A stretch of 64,000 nucleotides of DNA from Onthophagus taurus (taxonomy: Eukaryota > Arthropoda > Insecta > Coleoptera > Scarabaeidae). A model generated the notes under the pieces. That model saw only the letters and a program-made list of their open reading frames with translations, was not told the DNA's origin and ran no database searches. The stretch spans positions 11,539,501-11,603,500 of the forward strand of contig NC_091971.1 of the NCBI RefSeq assembly GCF_036711975.1. Direction: 5' to 3'. Numbering within the stretch: the stretch's first letter is position 1; the number at the start of each line of letters is the position of its first letter. Below are positions 1-11,959 of the stretch, piece after piece. Position numbers and translations under genes: made by a program.

Positions 1-239
1 GCCAACTCTAACACCCACCTTCAGTACCTGGTCTGCACATCCTCTAAGATATTTCCTATTTCCTTATTTATTCATTTACTTCTTCTTCCTCCACTCAGGC
101 TGAAAGCCTGTTCCTCGTCAATGGTGCCTCTATTCTGTGCGCAAGTTAGCAATAGTCTATATTGTCCCATTCTTTCTATGTGTGCATTCCATTCTTTCTT
201 CCGTTAATGTGTCCAATTTATATGGACACTAATAATAAT
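1..239. other. Left edge, no gene seen
   Basis: I see no supported gene here. The stretch probably belongs to the 3' part of the LINE copy that follows on the minus strand, but no conserved protein motif is readable. Confidence 0.4.
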
Positions 240-1150
240 ATTTATTTATTATTTTGTTATAGACGTGTCAGGTCTTGTCTCAGCCGTATAGGTCATGATC
301 GGTCTTATGGTGTCTTATGTATTCTCAATTTTATTGTTCCTCCATAAAGTGCCATTTAAGTAGCCTGCGATTTTACAGCTTTCCTGTATTGTTGGGATAC
401 TTCCTCTTCAATATTACCGTAACTTGATAGGTCAACTCTCAAGTACCTGAATGTCATGACCTGCTCTATTATGTTCTGGTACAAGTGGCTCTTCGATGTT
501 GTTTTGTATTTAGTTTTTTGGGCAGTAGTGGATATGCTTGTAGGTTTCTCTGTAGATCGTTCTCGTTTTCCATAAAAAGGACCACGTCATCAGCATAACA
601 GAGGATTGCAAATTCTTGATCACCCATTTTGTAGTCCCTGTCCGTCTTGACTTTTTTTATGATTTCATCCATCACAAGATTAAATAGTAGTGGACTCAAT
701 GAATCCCCTTATCGAATACCAGCATTTACAGGAATTTCTTTAGTGAGTTTTCCGAATAGATATTTTTGTTGCTTGTTTTAACTATATTTTTCGGTATTCC
801 GCGATTATATAGCAGATTTATGACATCCTTTAATCTGATCTTATTGTAAATCAATAAAACATAAAAATACGGGTTTATTACAACATCTGCGCAGGACCTT
901 CCTGACCTAAAACCTTGTTCTTCTTCGGGCAGTGTTGTAATGGAATTAATTTGGGTTGTGACAATCTTGGTTACTAGTTTGAGCATGGTGCTAAATAGGT
1001 GCTTGTTTTTCATGCATTTGGTACTTTTTGCTCAGTTAAAATTTGGTTTATCAGCGATGTTATTTCGGTTATTAAACTGTCTCCTCTATATTTTAGTAGC
1101 TCATTTGGGATTTAAGTACTATCAAAATACCGTTTTACACAAATAATCGC
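240..1150 (-). mobile_element. Non-LTR retrotransposon (LINE) reverse transcriptase fragment
   Basis: Read on the minus strand, this is a decayed LINE reverse transcriptase. From high to low coordinate it shows a stretch ending in KVPNA, then EEQGFRSGRSC near 900, the MSPLLFNLVMDE block at 699, the catalytic palm motif ILCYADDVVLF near 590, and a thumb-like RPIMTYTAET near 280. The order is correct for one RT domain. Several frame changes break it, so it cannot be active. Endonuclease and 5' end are missing. The motifs fit the apurinic-endonuclease LINE clades common in insects; I cannot name the clade. Confidence 0.85.
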
Positions 1151-1330
1151 TGAAACATTCTTAAAAGAGGAACATAATGGATTTCGAAGAGGTAAATTGT
1201 GTCTTCACATTATAGTAAATAATAGAACAGAGAAGGAAGCTAAATATGGAAACACACATCGCATTCATTGATTACACCAAGGCCTTTGATAGGGTAATAA
1301 GAAGCAAATTAGATAGGTATAGGTCAACAA
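1150..1330 (+). mobile_element. Short LINE reverse transcriptase fragment, opposite strand
   Basis: The plus strand encodes EEHNGFRRGK followed, after a frame change, by THIAFIDYTKAFDRV. These are the RT blocks with the first catalytic aspartate (FxDxxKAFD). The piece abuts the minus-strand LINE head to head near 1150, so two separate LINE copies seem to have been joined here by insertion or rearrangement. Only about 180 bp is recognisable. Confidence 0.75.
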
Positions 1331-1988
1331 GGTTTTAACCGTTAAGTAGACGACGACGACGTACTATCAAAACACCGTTTTACGACTAAATGTTTACTTA
1401 CATGTTTTGCACTATTTAGTTATATTACTTCCTTTAAAATGCACATTTCCAGTTATTCACTAATTTAGAACAAATTATTTTTAATTTTTGTTGTTTCGTT
1501 TCATTATTTTGACAGATTAAAAAGGTAACTGTCATATGTTGACAGATTGGGTAAATAAAAAACGCGGCAAATTCAAAATTTTTTTTTTAATTATTAATTT
1601 TGCATAATTAGTTATATTTAATAAACGACACTTTTCTTTAAATAAATTCCATAAATAATTTAAATATCCCTACTTAGAAAAACAGGACACAAATAACACA
1701 ACCACTAAAGAATTTGAATAGTTATTATTCATCGTAACGCAAATATTTACCATGAAAGAACCGTTTAAAGTAAAAATTTCCATAACAGACTCCATACTAT
1801 ATTTCAACTCTTATCACCTTAAAATTGCTAGCTTATTCAGTTGTGTAAATTTTAGTATATATAGAGCAAAAAATTTTAATTTCAAATGTCATCAATCAAA
1901 AACTACAACAATAAAAATCGACATTTTTTTAATATATTATTAATCAATATGATTGTGTTTTGATAAATTAGGTAATGGGGTTGTAAAC
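1331..1988. other. AT-rich upstream region of the fucosyltransferase gene
   Basis: No gene is seen. The sequence is AT-rich and should hold the promoter and 5' untranslated region of the fucosyltransferase gene; no clear TATA box or initiator stands out. An upstream in-frame start at 1953 would add 12 residues, but the ATG at 1989 is preferred because it directly precedes a basic, then hydrophobic, signal-anchor. Confidence 0.35.
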
Positions 1989-3432
1989 ATGCCTCCGCGG
2001 TTATCGGTACGTAGGTTGTTCATTGGCGTACTGTTCTGGGGAGGCCTGTTGCTGTTCTTCACATTCTGTTTCGGACGAGTAATGTGGTCGGCTCAACAAT
2101 CAACAAATAACAATAATAATAATAATGCGCCGATTACTGAAACGCCATCGCAACCATCATCACAGAATAAAGACGCACATCAACAGTCGACGTTCAACAC
2201 AAAAGGAGCGCAACAACAAGTTTATAGAAAGGTATCGTCGCATACACCACCACCAAAACTTATCAAAGAACCATTTCCTACCGAAGCTAATTTAATACCA
2301 CAAAGGAAATTATGGTTTTTTAAAAACGGAGATGTTTACCCAAGAAAATCCGTTGGATTATCAACGTTGTTTCCAAATGAAAGCCCTGGTGATAGAATTG
2401 TTGATCAATTAATGTATATTCCCGATGACTATGAAGGTAAAAAATTATTACATCAAAATTCAAAAATAACATTTTTTTGTAGGTATTGACACCCCCGAAA
2501 AAGTTATTTTGGTCTACAACGGAGTTAGGCAATGGAATAAAGAAACAGGACCAAGAACTTTTGATGAATGTCCAGTAAATAGGTGTTCACTAATTGATGA
2601 CCAAAGCAAAGCAAAAGACGTCGACGCCGTACTTTACAAAGATCATTTTGCATCAACTTGGGCTGATAGACCTCCACATCAAGTATGGATCCTTTACTAC
2701 CTCGAATGTCCTTATCATACCCAATACGTTAAAGTAAAGGATGCCATTAATTGGACTGCCACGTATCGAAGAGATAGTGATATAGTTGCTCCATATGAAA
2801 GATGGACCTATTATGATCCAGACGTTCGTCAAATGCCTCAAATAATAGATTACGCAGCAAATAAAACGAAAAAAGTGGCTTGGTTCGTATCTAATTGTGG
2901 CGCAAGAAACGGTAGATTAGAATACGCTAGGGAACTGGCGAAATACATTCCAGTCGATATTTACGGCGGTTGCGGTCCGTTGAAATGTCCAAGATCAGAT
3001 AAAAAGTGTTTCGAACTTTTAGATAAAGAATACAAATTTTATTTGGCCTTTGAAAATTCGAACTGTCGCGATTACATAACGGAAAAGTTTTACATTAACG
3101 GTTTAAGCAGAAATGTTTTACCGATTGTCATGGGTGCAAAGCCGGAGGATTACGAGAGAAGCGCCCCGCAAGGATCTTACATACACGTTGATGAGTTCGC
3201 AAATCCTAAAGAATTAGCAGCTTATCTTCACCGATTGGATAAAGACGACGATTTATACAATTCATATTTTCAATGGAAAGGAACTGGGGAATTTGTTAAT
3301 ACATACTTTTGGTGTCGATTATGCACCATGCTCCATGCCCCACACACCACTCAAAGAGTTTACGAAGACGTGGATGATTGGTGGAGAGGTCCAGGTGTAT
3401 GCACTACAAAATCTTGGAGGAATCAACCGTGA
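1989..3432 (+). CDS. FucTA: Glycoprotein core alpha-1,3-fucosyltransferase (GT10), type II Golgi protein
   Basis: Two exons, 1989-2436 and 2483-3432, joined across a 46-nt GT-AG intron in phase 1, give 465 residues. The predicted enzyme transfers fucose from GDP-fucose to the innermost GlcNAc of N-glycans in the Golgi; in insects this makes the anti-HRP epitope. Visible features: a short basic cytoplasmic tail (MPPRLSVRR), a signal-anchor at about residues 10-29, an Asn/Gln-rich stem with a run of Asn, and a C-terminal catalytic domain. The GT10 donor-site region is clear: FYLAFENSNC, then DYITEKFYINGL, then LPIVMGAKPEDYE. Length is close to that of insect FucTA proteins. Homology to FucTA is strong; assignment to the core enzyme rather than another alpha-1,3-fucosyltransferase is inferred from overall resemblance. 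Confidence 0.92.
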
Positions 3433-4615
3433 TTGAACGCACATGATTAAAAAAATGAGATGAAATATTCGAGATTATTAAAGTTTGCTGGTGGTTATGA
3501 TGATTTAAGGTGAATGGAAGTGATTGTTTGGTGAAGATTTTGTTTCGTAACCGGAAACGAGAAAGCAATATGAACCGGATCTAAGCATTAATTAACTAGT
3601 CAAATTAGCCAATAAATAAAGAATATTTGTTATATAATTTCCGGTAGTTAACCGGAATCCCTTTCTGATATGTGATTATATTATATCATTTTAAACTCTT
3701 GTACATATTAGTAATAATAATTTACGAGTTTTTTCGAGCGAAAAAGAACTATTTTTTATTCTCCTTGACTATGATCCAAATAAAGCAACACTAAAACATA
3801 ATGATTGTAAAACCGACAATCACTACAATTATGCGAAGTCAGTCCCCATTTCTCTACCCCCAATTAGATAGGATTTTATATGTATAGTATTTTGATTATA
3901 ACAAGAAAACCAGTCAACCGATTTCGATAAACAATGTCTCATTCGAAAGCTTAATCTTTGGCCAATACGAAAGTGGATATGCCCGATTCGAAATCTCTTT
4001 CGAATTCCGCTAAAACGCAAAAATTTTTCAAAGGTACACGAAAATAACACAAAAACGACATTCTTTAAGTAGTCATAACTCGTAAACGATGTACTCGATT
4101 ATCAAGATCTATACGTCATTCGATTCGTGATAGTTTCTTCTATTGAAATCACAAAAAGGCACGCATAACATTGTAGTACACGAAACTGTAAGTGCATTTT
4201 TCTCGAAATATCCTTTTTACATCTGGTTAACACGATTCCTAAAAAACTACTCATTCGATTGACTTGAAATTTGAACTGCACTTTCAAATAGCATCTTTCT
4301 ATCGTATGACCTACAGAGAAACTGATACGATATATACATATCTTTTTTTTTTGCAATAAACTTATCGATTTCAAGAACAAAATCGATTATCTTAATTTAA
4401 CTAGGCACCATTTTGCCAATAATGTTTTTTTTGCTTAGTTCTAGTTTAAACGATAATCACAAGTATATAGAAAACATCATTTGATTGTTGAGTTTCAGAT
4501 CTTGAAATGATAGATATTGTGTCAACCAGCAACTTAGACAATCCACGCACCAACTTGGTTGAGGGACAATAGAAAGATTATTTTCTATAAACAATTCTTT
4601 TTAAATAAGTAACTA
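3433..4615. other. 3' flank of FucTA and intergenic DNA
   Basis: Contains the probable 3' untranslated region of the fucosyltransferase gene, with AATAAA-type polyadenylation signals near 3613 and 3778. From about 3830 to 4400 the sequence is rich in short CGATT/AATCG and TTCGAA motifs, which suggests old repeat DNA, but I cannot assign a family. The open frames here show no recognisable protein. Confidence 0.4.
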
Positions 4616-6587
4616 TATATCATGAAAACATATGCAAAAGATTAAATTAAAATACCACATAATTTGGCAGCCAAAAATTCCCAAAGAAATCGTTTTATTT
4701 GATATAAAAAAAGAGACTCCCCCCTTAAAAAGCTTGAAGTAGATTATACTAGTATTATTTGGGGTGGTTTAGACTTAATTTCAAATTATTTCATGTTTTG
4801 ACAATATTAATAATTAAAACTTTATAATTTTTCAAGCGCAAAATGAAAAAAATGATTGAATGGTACCGTTTTTCAAGTACAAATCCAAGGAGTAGCGTTC
4901 AAACGGTGTTATCTGGCAACATTACACTGTTCAAATCGCGAATTATCCCGATATGTTTTGGTAAATTAATAAAATTGAAAGCGACTCACCGAATGGATGT
5001 TGTTTCCTTTGGATTTTACTTCGAAACTCAGCTGGAAAGAAAAGATAAATTAATTTATTGTAACAAAAAAATTAATTAATACGATACCTTCTAACATCCA
5101 TAGAATAGCAGTCCGATGATCTCAACTATATCACATCACTAACATCACCTCACACTTAGCATAAATATAGCACGTATTTATCACTTAATTCAAGTAATAA
5201 GTTTTATTTTTCAAAACTACTTTATCACCCTTAAATGCCCGCACATCAACTAAAATGTGTTATTAGCGAATCGACTTCCAAACATCCCCTCCTTAATTTA
5301 TTGCGTGAAGAAGGAAAACTGGAGGTGAATAAACAAAAAATGTAAAGACGACGGGGCGAAGCGGTTTTAAATCGTTTTTGGGTTTAAAACTCAACCTTTC
5401 AATAAAAAAATTACTCGTTTTCTCGAAACATTTCAAATAAAATGTACGTTATTTTACTAAAATAAAATGCACTAATCGAATTTCATTCTTTAAGACTTCC
5501 TGCAAAAGAATCAGGTGTCCAACAAATAATTAAAACGAAGCAGCCAAGACGTTGGATTATACATAATCCCTTATTTTTTATGTCATGAAATATATATTTT
5601 AAAAAAATCGTATCTCAAGAACGAATTGAGATATCATGATGAAATAAAAAATATTTTAAAACAAATTTAATGAAAATTTAATATCATGAAAACATATGTA
5701 AAGATTAAATTGAAATACCACATAATTTGGCAGCCAAAAATTCCCAAAGAAATCGCTTTATTTGATATAAAAAAAGAGACTCCCCCCTTAAAAAGCTTGA
5801 AGTAGATTATACTAGTATTATTTGGGGTGGTTTAGACTCAATTTCAAATTATTTCATGTTTTGACAATATTAATAATTAAAGCTTTATAATTTTTCAAGC
5901 ACAAAATGAAAAAAATGATTGAATGGTACCGTTTTTCAAGTACAGGGTGTCCCAATTTCGATGTCCGCATAGGCTATCTCCGAAACTAAAAGAGATAGAA
6001 AAAAAGTAGCTTACATGTCATGATCTCGTTTTTCGAGAAAATGCTAATGCCGAAAACTCCGAACAGTTATCGTCTTTTGTTTTCGCCCTATCGGCAAAAA
6101 CTGAAAATTTTACGAAAACGACAATCGCGAATATCTCACTTATTATCAAAGATGGAGTATTATAAATAAAACATTATATGGGTAACTTTTTAAGAAGAAT
6201 TCAGTGGCGTAGGTAGAATTTTTTTCCCATCTTTTATTTTCGAGATTTTAGACGTAACTTTATTTTTTTAAATGGAAACCATAGTTGGCTATGACTTAAA
6301 ATAATTTGTTATTTTCTTGTGATAACAAATATATATAGTTTGTGGGGTATATTTCTTATAGTTATTGAATAATTAACAAAAATTAATTTTGTTCCATCTA
6401 AATCTAATGTATGTATTTAAAAGTTAACGTTGCTATGGTGATAACCATACATACTATGATGGAATATAATGTTCAATTTTTTTTGTTCTTTGTAAAACTA
6501 TTGTATGTATTTAAAACTTAATGTTGTTATGGTGATAACCATACCATGAGGGAAAGCATTGTTTCCAATTATTGGCAAAGTTTGTAG

Positions 6588-6915
6588 CAAGGACAGTAGA
6601 ATCTAACAGGACTGCTACATCCATTGTATTTTTGTAGTCGACTATGGGTTGGTTGCCTGCACTCTACGTCACACTATTTGCCACGCCTGGTAGATAACTG
6701 TCTATGTTTTTAGAGGTTATATGATAGACATTAATACCTCTAAAAACATAAAACTTCAAAACTAATATGAATACGTCTAGGATATAACCTCTAAAAACAC
6801 ACAGCAAACGCATAGACCATAACAACAGCTGGGCGTGGAAAATGGTGTGACGTAGTTTGCGGGTATGCTGTCATAACAATGGATGTAGCAGTCCTGTTAG
6901 ATTTTATTGTCCTTG
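6588..6915. mobile_element. Nested 328-bp MITE with 9-bp target-site duplication
   Basis: The sequence begins CAAGGACAGTAGAATCTAAC and ends with its near-perfect inverse; the inverted repeats extend through most of the element with a spacer in the middle. A 9-bp direct repeat, AGTTTGTAG, sits at 6579-6587 and 6916-6924. Removing the element and one copy of the repeat restores a continuous transposase reading frame (SEFLNTTTNFANNW). A 9-bp duplication is typical of Mutator-like elements, so it is probably a non-autonomous MULE; the superfamily is an inference from duplication length only. Confidence 0.85.
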
Positions 6916-6919
6916 AGTT

Positions 6920-7577
6920 TGTAGTAGTATTTAAAAATTCACTAACAACTCTGGCATTATGTGCTTGTGCTCCGTTATATTGAAAATATATCATTTGAGA
7001 CATATTTAGTGGCAAATTGTCGACTAAAGGCTCAACGTGCTGCCTTAATATATTGAGGTATTTCCCTGAGTTTAAGTTTTTATGGTAGATACTATATGCC
7101 AAAACTCTATTATCTAAAAAGGCACACCACCATACATTGAACCCCAATCTTCTTTAAACACTCAGAGACTTCATCGGTCCAGATGACGTTTTGAACAAAC
7201 AGCAGATTATTTAATTTTTCTAAATATCATCTACAAAATTTTAATCTTAGATTGACATCTCCGGCACGTAAATAATGAGTTAGCCCCGCTTTGTATAGTT
7301 TATACTTATTTTTCTTTCATATTCGGGAGCAGCGGCTTTTGGGTGAGACGTCTTGTTGCAATTTCTCTTGCAGGTCATTTTGGTATGTTTTTGTATGTGG
7401 TTTGGGGAAGGACCAAATATCCATTAAATTTTCTGCTAACCGGCTGAAGGTTCTTACGTGCGGTTGTCTTCTTTCTGGATATCTTGTGAAATAAAATTCC
7501 GCGGCTAACGTCGCATTGTTATCTGATAACATATAGCATTCCATCATGTTACATTTTTCATAATTTTCGAAATTCAT
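6920..7577 (-). pseudogene. Decayed mariner-type transposase with DUF4817-like N-terminus
   Basis: On the minus strand, 7577-7317 gives an N-terminal DNA-binding segment resembling DUF4817 (AAEFYFTRYPERRQPHVRTF). The frame then degrades; near 7180 VIWTDEV fits the first catalytic aspartate block, and 7147-6920 gives VWWCAFLDNRV, then FQYNGAQAHNARVVSEFLN. That last block normally contains the second catalytic aspartate (usually DGAxAH), which is Asn here. Frame breaks and the nested MITE show it is dead. It is the internal gene of the surrounding TA-flanked element. Confidence 0.82.
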
Positions 7578-10500
7578 TGTAAAGTTTTATTCAGTTTTGT
7601 TATACTTTGACACTTAACACGCTGGTGCATAATGCCAGCACATAATGCCAGAGTTGATATCGAATTTTTAAATACAAACTTTGGCAATTATTTGATACAT
7701 TATGTTCCATCATAGTATGTATGGTTATCACCATAGCAACATTAACTTCTAAATACATACATTAGTTTTAGACAGAACAAAATGAATTTTTGTTAATTAT
7801 TCAATAACCATAAGAAATATACCCCACAAACTATATATATTTGTTATCAGAAGAAAATAATAAATTATTTTAGGTCATAGCCAACTATGGTTTCCGTTTA
7901 AAAATATAAAGTTACGTTTAAAATCTCGAATATAAAAGATGGGAAAAAAATTCTACTTACGCCACTGAATTCTTCGTAAAAAGTTGCCCATATAATGTTT
8001 TATTTATAATACTCCATCTTTGATAGTAAGTGAGATATTCGCGATTGTCGTTTTCGCAAAATTTGCAGTTTTTGCCGATAGGGCGAAAACAAAAGACGAT
8101 AGCTGTTAGGAGTTTTCGGCATTAGCATTTTCTCGAAAAACGAGATCGTGACATGTAAGCTACTTTTTTTCTATCTCTTTTAGTTTTGGAGATAGCCTAT
8201 GCGGACATCGAAATTGGGACACCCTGTACAAATCCAATGAGTAGCGTTCAAACGGTTTTTATCTGGCAACATTACACCGTTCAAATCGCGAATTATCCCG
8301 ATGTTTTGGTAAATTAATAAAATTGAAAACGACTCACCAAATGGATGTTGTTTCCCTTGGATTTTACTTCGAAACTCAGCTGGAAAAAAAAGATAAATTA
8401 ATTTATTGCGACAAAAAAATTAATTAATACGATACCTTTTAACATCCATAGAATAGCAATCCGATGATCTCAACTATATCACATCACTAACATCACCTCA
8501 CACTTAGCATAAATATAGCACGTATTTATCACTTAATTCAAGTAATAAGTTTTATTTTTCAAAACTACTTTATCACCCTTAAATGCCCGCACATCAACTA
8601 AAATGCGTTATTAGCGAATCAACTTCCAAATATCCCCTCCTTAATTTATTGTGTGAAGAAGGAAAACTGGAGGTGAATAAACAAAAAATGTAAAGACGAC
8701 GGGGCGAAGCGGTTTTAAATCGTTTTTTGGGTTTAAAACTCAACCTTTCAATAAAAAAATTACTCGTTTTCTCGAAACGTTTCAAATAAAATGTACGTTA
8801 TTTTACTAAAATAAAACGCACTAATCGAATTTCATTGTTTAAGACTTCCTGCAAAAGAATCAGGTGTCCGACAAATAATTAAAACGAAGCAGCCAAGACG
8901 TTGGATTATGCATCATCCCTTATTTTTTGTGTCATGAAATATAAATTTTAAAAAAATCGTATCTCAAGAACGAATTGAGATATCATCATGAAATAAAGAA
9001 CATTTTAAAGCAAATTTAATGAAGATTTAATATCATGAAAACATATGCGAAGATTAAATTGAAATACCACATAATTTGGCAGCCAAAAATTCCCAAAGAA
9101 ATCGCTTTATTTGATATAAAAAAAGAGACTTCCCCCATAAAAAGCTTGAAGTAGATTATACTAGTATTATTTGGGGTGGTTGAGACTCAATTTCGAATTA
9201 TTTCATGTTTTGACAATATTAATGATTAAAACTTTATAATTTTTCAAGCACAAAATGAAAAAAATTATTGAATGGTACCGTTTTTCAAGTACAAATCCAA
9301 TGAGTAGCGTTCAAACGGTTTTTATCTGGCAACATTACACCGTTCAAATCACGAATTATCCCGATATGTTTTGTTAAATTAATAAAATTGAAAACTACTC
9401 ACCAAATGGATGTTGTTTCCCTTGGATTTTACTTCGAAGCTCAGCTAGAAAGAAAAGATAAATTAATTTATTGTGACAAAAAAAATGAATTAATACGATA
9501 CTTTTAACATCCATGGAATAGCAATCCGATGATTTCAACTATATCACATCACTAACATCACCTAACACCACTTAGCATAAATATAGCACGTATTTATCAC
9601 TTAATTCAAGTAATAAGTTTTATTTTTCAAAACTACTTTATCACCCTCAAATGCCCGCACATCAACTAAAATGTGTTATTAACGAATCAACTTCCAAACA
9701 TCCCCTCCTTAATTTATTGTGTGAAGAAGAAAAACTGGAGGTGAATAAACAAAAAATGTAAAGACGACGGGGCGAAGCGGTTTTAAATCGTTTTTTGGGT
9801 TTAAAACTCAACCTTTCAATAAAAAAATTACTCGTTTTCTCGAAACGTTTCAAATAAAATGTACGTTATTTTACTAAAATAAAACGCACTAATCGAATTT
9901 CATTGTTTAAGACTTCCTGCAAAAGAATCAGGTGTCCAACAAATAATTAAAACGAAGCAGCCAAGACGTTGGATTATGCATCATCCCTTATTTTTTGTGT
10001 CATGAAATATAAATTTAAAAAAAATCGTATCTCAAGAACGAATTGAGATATCATCATGAAATAAAAAATATTTTAAAACAAATTTAATGAAGATTTAATA
10101 TCATGAAAACATATGCAAAGATTAAATTGAAATACCACACAATTTGGCAGCCAAAATTCCCAAAGGAATCGTTTTATTTGATATAAAAAAAGAGACTCCC
10201 CCCTTAAAAAGCTTGAAGTAGATTATACTAGTATTATTTAGGATGGTTTAGACTCAATTTCAAATTATTTCATGTTTTGCCAATATTAATAATTAAAGCT
10301 TTATAATTTTTCAAGCCCAAAATGAAAAAAATGATTGAATGGTACCGTTTTTCAAGTACAAATCCAATGAGTAGCGTTCAAACGATTTTTATCTGGCAAC
10401 ATTACACCGTTCAAATCGCGAATTATCCCGATATGTTTTGGTAAATTAATAGAATTGAAAACGACTCACCGAATGGATGTTGTTTCCCTTGGATTTTACT

Positions 10501-10957
10501 TCGAAGCTCAGCTGAAAAGAAAAGAAAAATTAATTTATTGTGACAAAAAAAATGAATTAATACGATACTTTTTAACATCCATAGAATAGCAATCCGATGA
10601 TCTCAACTATATCACATCACTAACATCACCTCACACTTAGCATAAATATAGCACGTATTTATCACTTAATTCAAGTATTAATTTTTATTTTTCGAAACTA
10701 CTTTATCACCTTAAATGCCCGCACATTAACTAAAATGCGTTCTTAGCGAATCAACTTCCAAACATCCCCTCCTTAATTTATTGTGTGAAGAAGGAAAACT
10801 GGAGGTGAATAAACAAAAAATGTAAAGACGGCGGGGCGAAGCGGTTTTAAATCGTTTTTTGGGTTTAAAACTCAACCTTTCAATAAAAAAATTACTCGTT
10901 TTCTCGAAACATTTCAAATAAAACTTACGTCATTTTACTAAAATAAAACGCACTAAT

Positions 10958-11950
10958 TGTAAGTAAGAAAATATGTATAAAATAAAATATACGTAAAACA
11001 AAAAATAATAAAATATTACGTTTAAATGCAAACTGAGAATATTTTGGGGTTACTTAAACAATACATAATTAACAAAAATAATAAAATCTTTATAATATAG
11101 CAGTTACAGCTATTTAAAAATTTGTTAAAACGCTCAAAAACATGTTTTTATTGCTGCCAATCCAGATGGCTTGGTTGCTTTGCAGCGGACATGTCATTTA
11201 ACGTCAAAATTAGAACTATTACAAATCAAAAAGTACAATGGCACTTTACAGTAACGAGAAATACGTATATGTGCTTTTTGTTTATGGAGTTGCTGGAGAA
11301 AACGCTGCACATGCAAGAGATCTGTATTTGAAACGATTTCCAAATCGACAGATGCCTTCAGAAAACACTTTTCTTCTGTTAGTCCAGCGGGGAAGAGGTC
11401 TTGGTGGCGGTAGACCAAACAGATATGGAGTGAATGTAGAAGAAGAAAATCTAGAAACTGTTGATGCAGATGCAAGTACTAGTACTCGTCAAATTTCTCA
11501 CCAATTCGAAGTTTCCATGAACTTTGTTTGGCGTACATTGAAAAATAATGGTTTATACCCCTACGATTTGCAAAAGGTGCAAGGACTCACTCCCGCTGAT
11601 TATCCTTTATGGCTGCAATTTTAGAGTAGCTAAATAATTGATTAGAGATTTTGTAATTTTGCATTTAAAACATTATTATTAGACATTTCATAAATTAACA
11701 TCTATTATTTTTTTTAACAAATTACGTATTATCTAAAATAACAAAACTGCTGAAACAATAAATTGTCTAGTTTTACAGCTCCATTATTGTTCTTTACTGA
11801 ATATCAGCGGTTCTCAAAAATGGACATTAAATTATTTAAAAAATTAACATGCGATATCTCTATTAAGTTTTTAACAAAACATTATTCAGTTATACCTCTA
11901 GTGCGTACCCTTTTAGTCTGCTCCGTATGTTATAAATCACCCTGTATATA
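10958..11950 (+). mobile_element. Second mariner-family element, left end lost, internally deleted
   Basis: The tandem array ends abruptly at about 10957 and this element begins. It encodes the two DNA-binding domains of a mariner-type transposase and ends at about 11950 with CACCCTGTATA, the inverse of the TACAGGGTG end typical of these elements. No matching left terminus is seen at the junction, so the left end is truncated. The catalytic DDE domain is missing altogether. Confidence 0.7.
11238..11624 (+). CDS. Solo transposase DNA-binding protein (two helix-turn-helix domains, no DDE domain)
   Basis: An uninterrupted 128-codon frame. Residues about 5-50 match the DUF4817 helix-turn-helix found at the N-terminus of many insect mariner-type transposases (YVYVLFVYGVAGENAAHARD, then RFPNRQMPSENTF). 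A glycine-rich linker (GRGLGGGRPN) follows, then a second helix-turn-helix (STRQISHQFEVSMNFVWRTL) and the start of the linker that usually leads to the catalytic core. The frame then ends at TAA about where the catalytic domain should start. It could be a chance survivor of an internal deletion or an expressed DNA-binding remnant; the sequence alone cannot decide. No promoter is evident. Confidence 0.6.
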   Translation: MALYSNEKYVYVLFVYGVAGENAAHARDLYLKRFPNRQMPSENTFLLLVQRGRGLGGGRPNRYGVNVEEENLETVDADASTSTRQISHQFEVSMNFVWRTLKNNGLYPYDLQKVQGLTPADYPLWLQF

Positions 11951-11959
11951 GCTCATTAT

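Larger units (their letters stand above)
5943..8226 (-). mobile_element. Mariner-type DNA transposon with long (about 530-bp) terminal inverted repeats
   Basis: The element starts CAGGGTGTCCC and ends GGGACACCCTG and is flanked by TA on both sides (5941-5942, 8227-8228). Comparison with uninterrupted array units shows the empty site, so the boundaries and the TA duplication are certain. The inverted repeats run about 5943-6475 and 7695-8226. The interior carries a decayed minus-strand transposase. TA duplication, CAGGG termini and the transposase place it in the Tc1/mariner superfamily. The insertion is younger than the tandem array. Confidence 0.93.
4616..10957. repeat. Tandem array of about 1,066-bp units (3.8 copies), interrupted by a transposon
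   Basis: The same roughly 1,066-bp sequence repeats head to tail. One marker (CCACATAATTTGGCAG or a close variant) falls at 4655, 5718, 9067 and 10135; after removing the 2,284-bp insertion at 5943-8226 the spacings are 1,063, 1,065 and 1,068 bp. The array starts at about 4616 and stops inside a unit at about 10957. Copies differ by scattered substitutions and small indels, so the array is not brand new. Each unit contains a 63-codon minus-strand frame (8594-8785, 9662-9853, 10726-10917), but it is shifted in the first copy and looks like no known protein. This is a satellite-like or segmental tandem duplication. Confidence 0.9.

Noticed and set aside
1953-1988. Upstream in-frame ATG for FucTA at 1953
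   Set aside because: It would place extra uncharged residues before the basic tail that normally starts the signal-anchor; 1989 fits the family better.
8594-10917. 63-codon minus-strand frames repeated in three units of the tandem array (MKRFEKTSNFF type)
   Set aside because: They are conserved only because the DNA unit is duplicated; the frame is shifted in the first copy and there is no recognisable protein or sign of selection.
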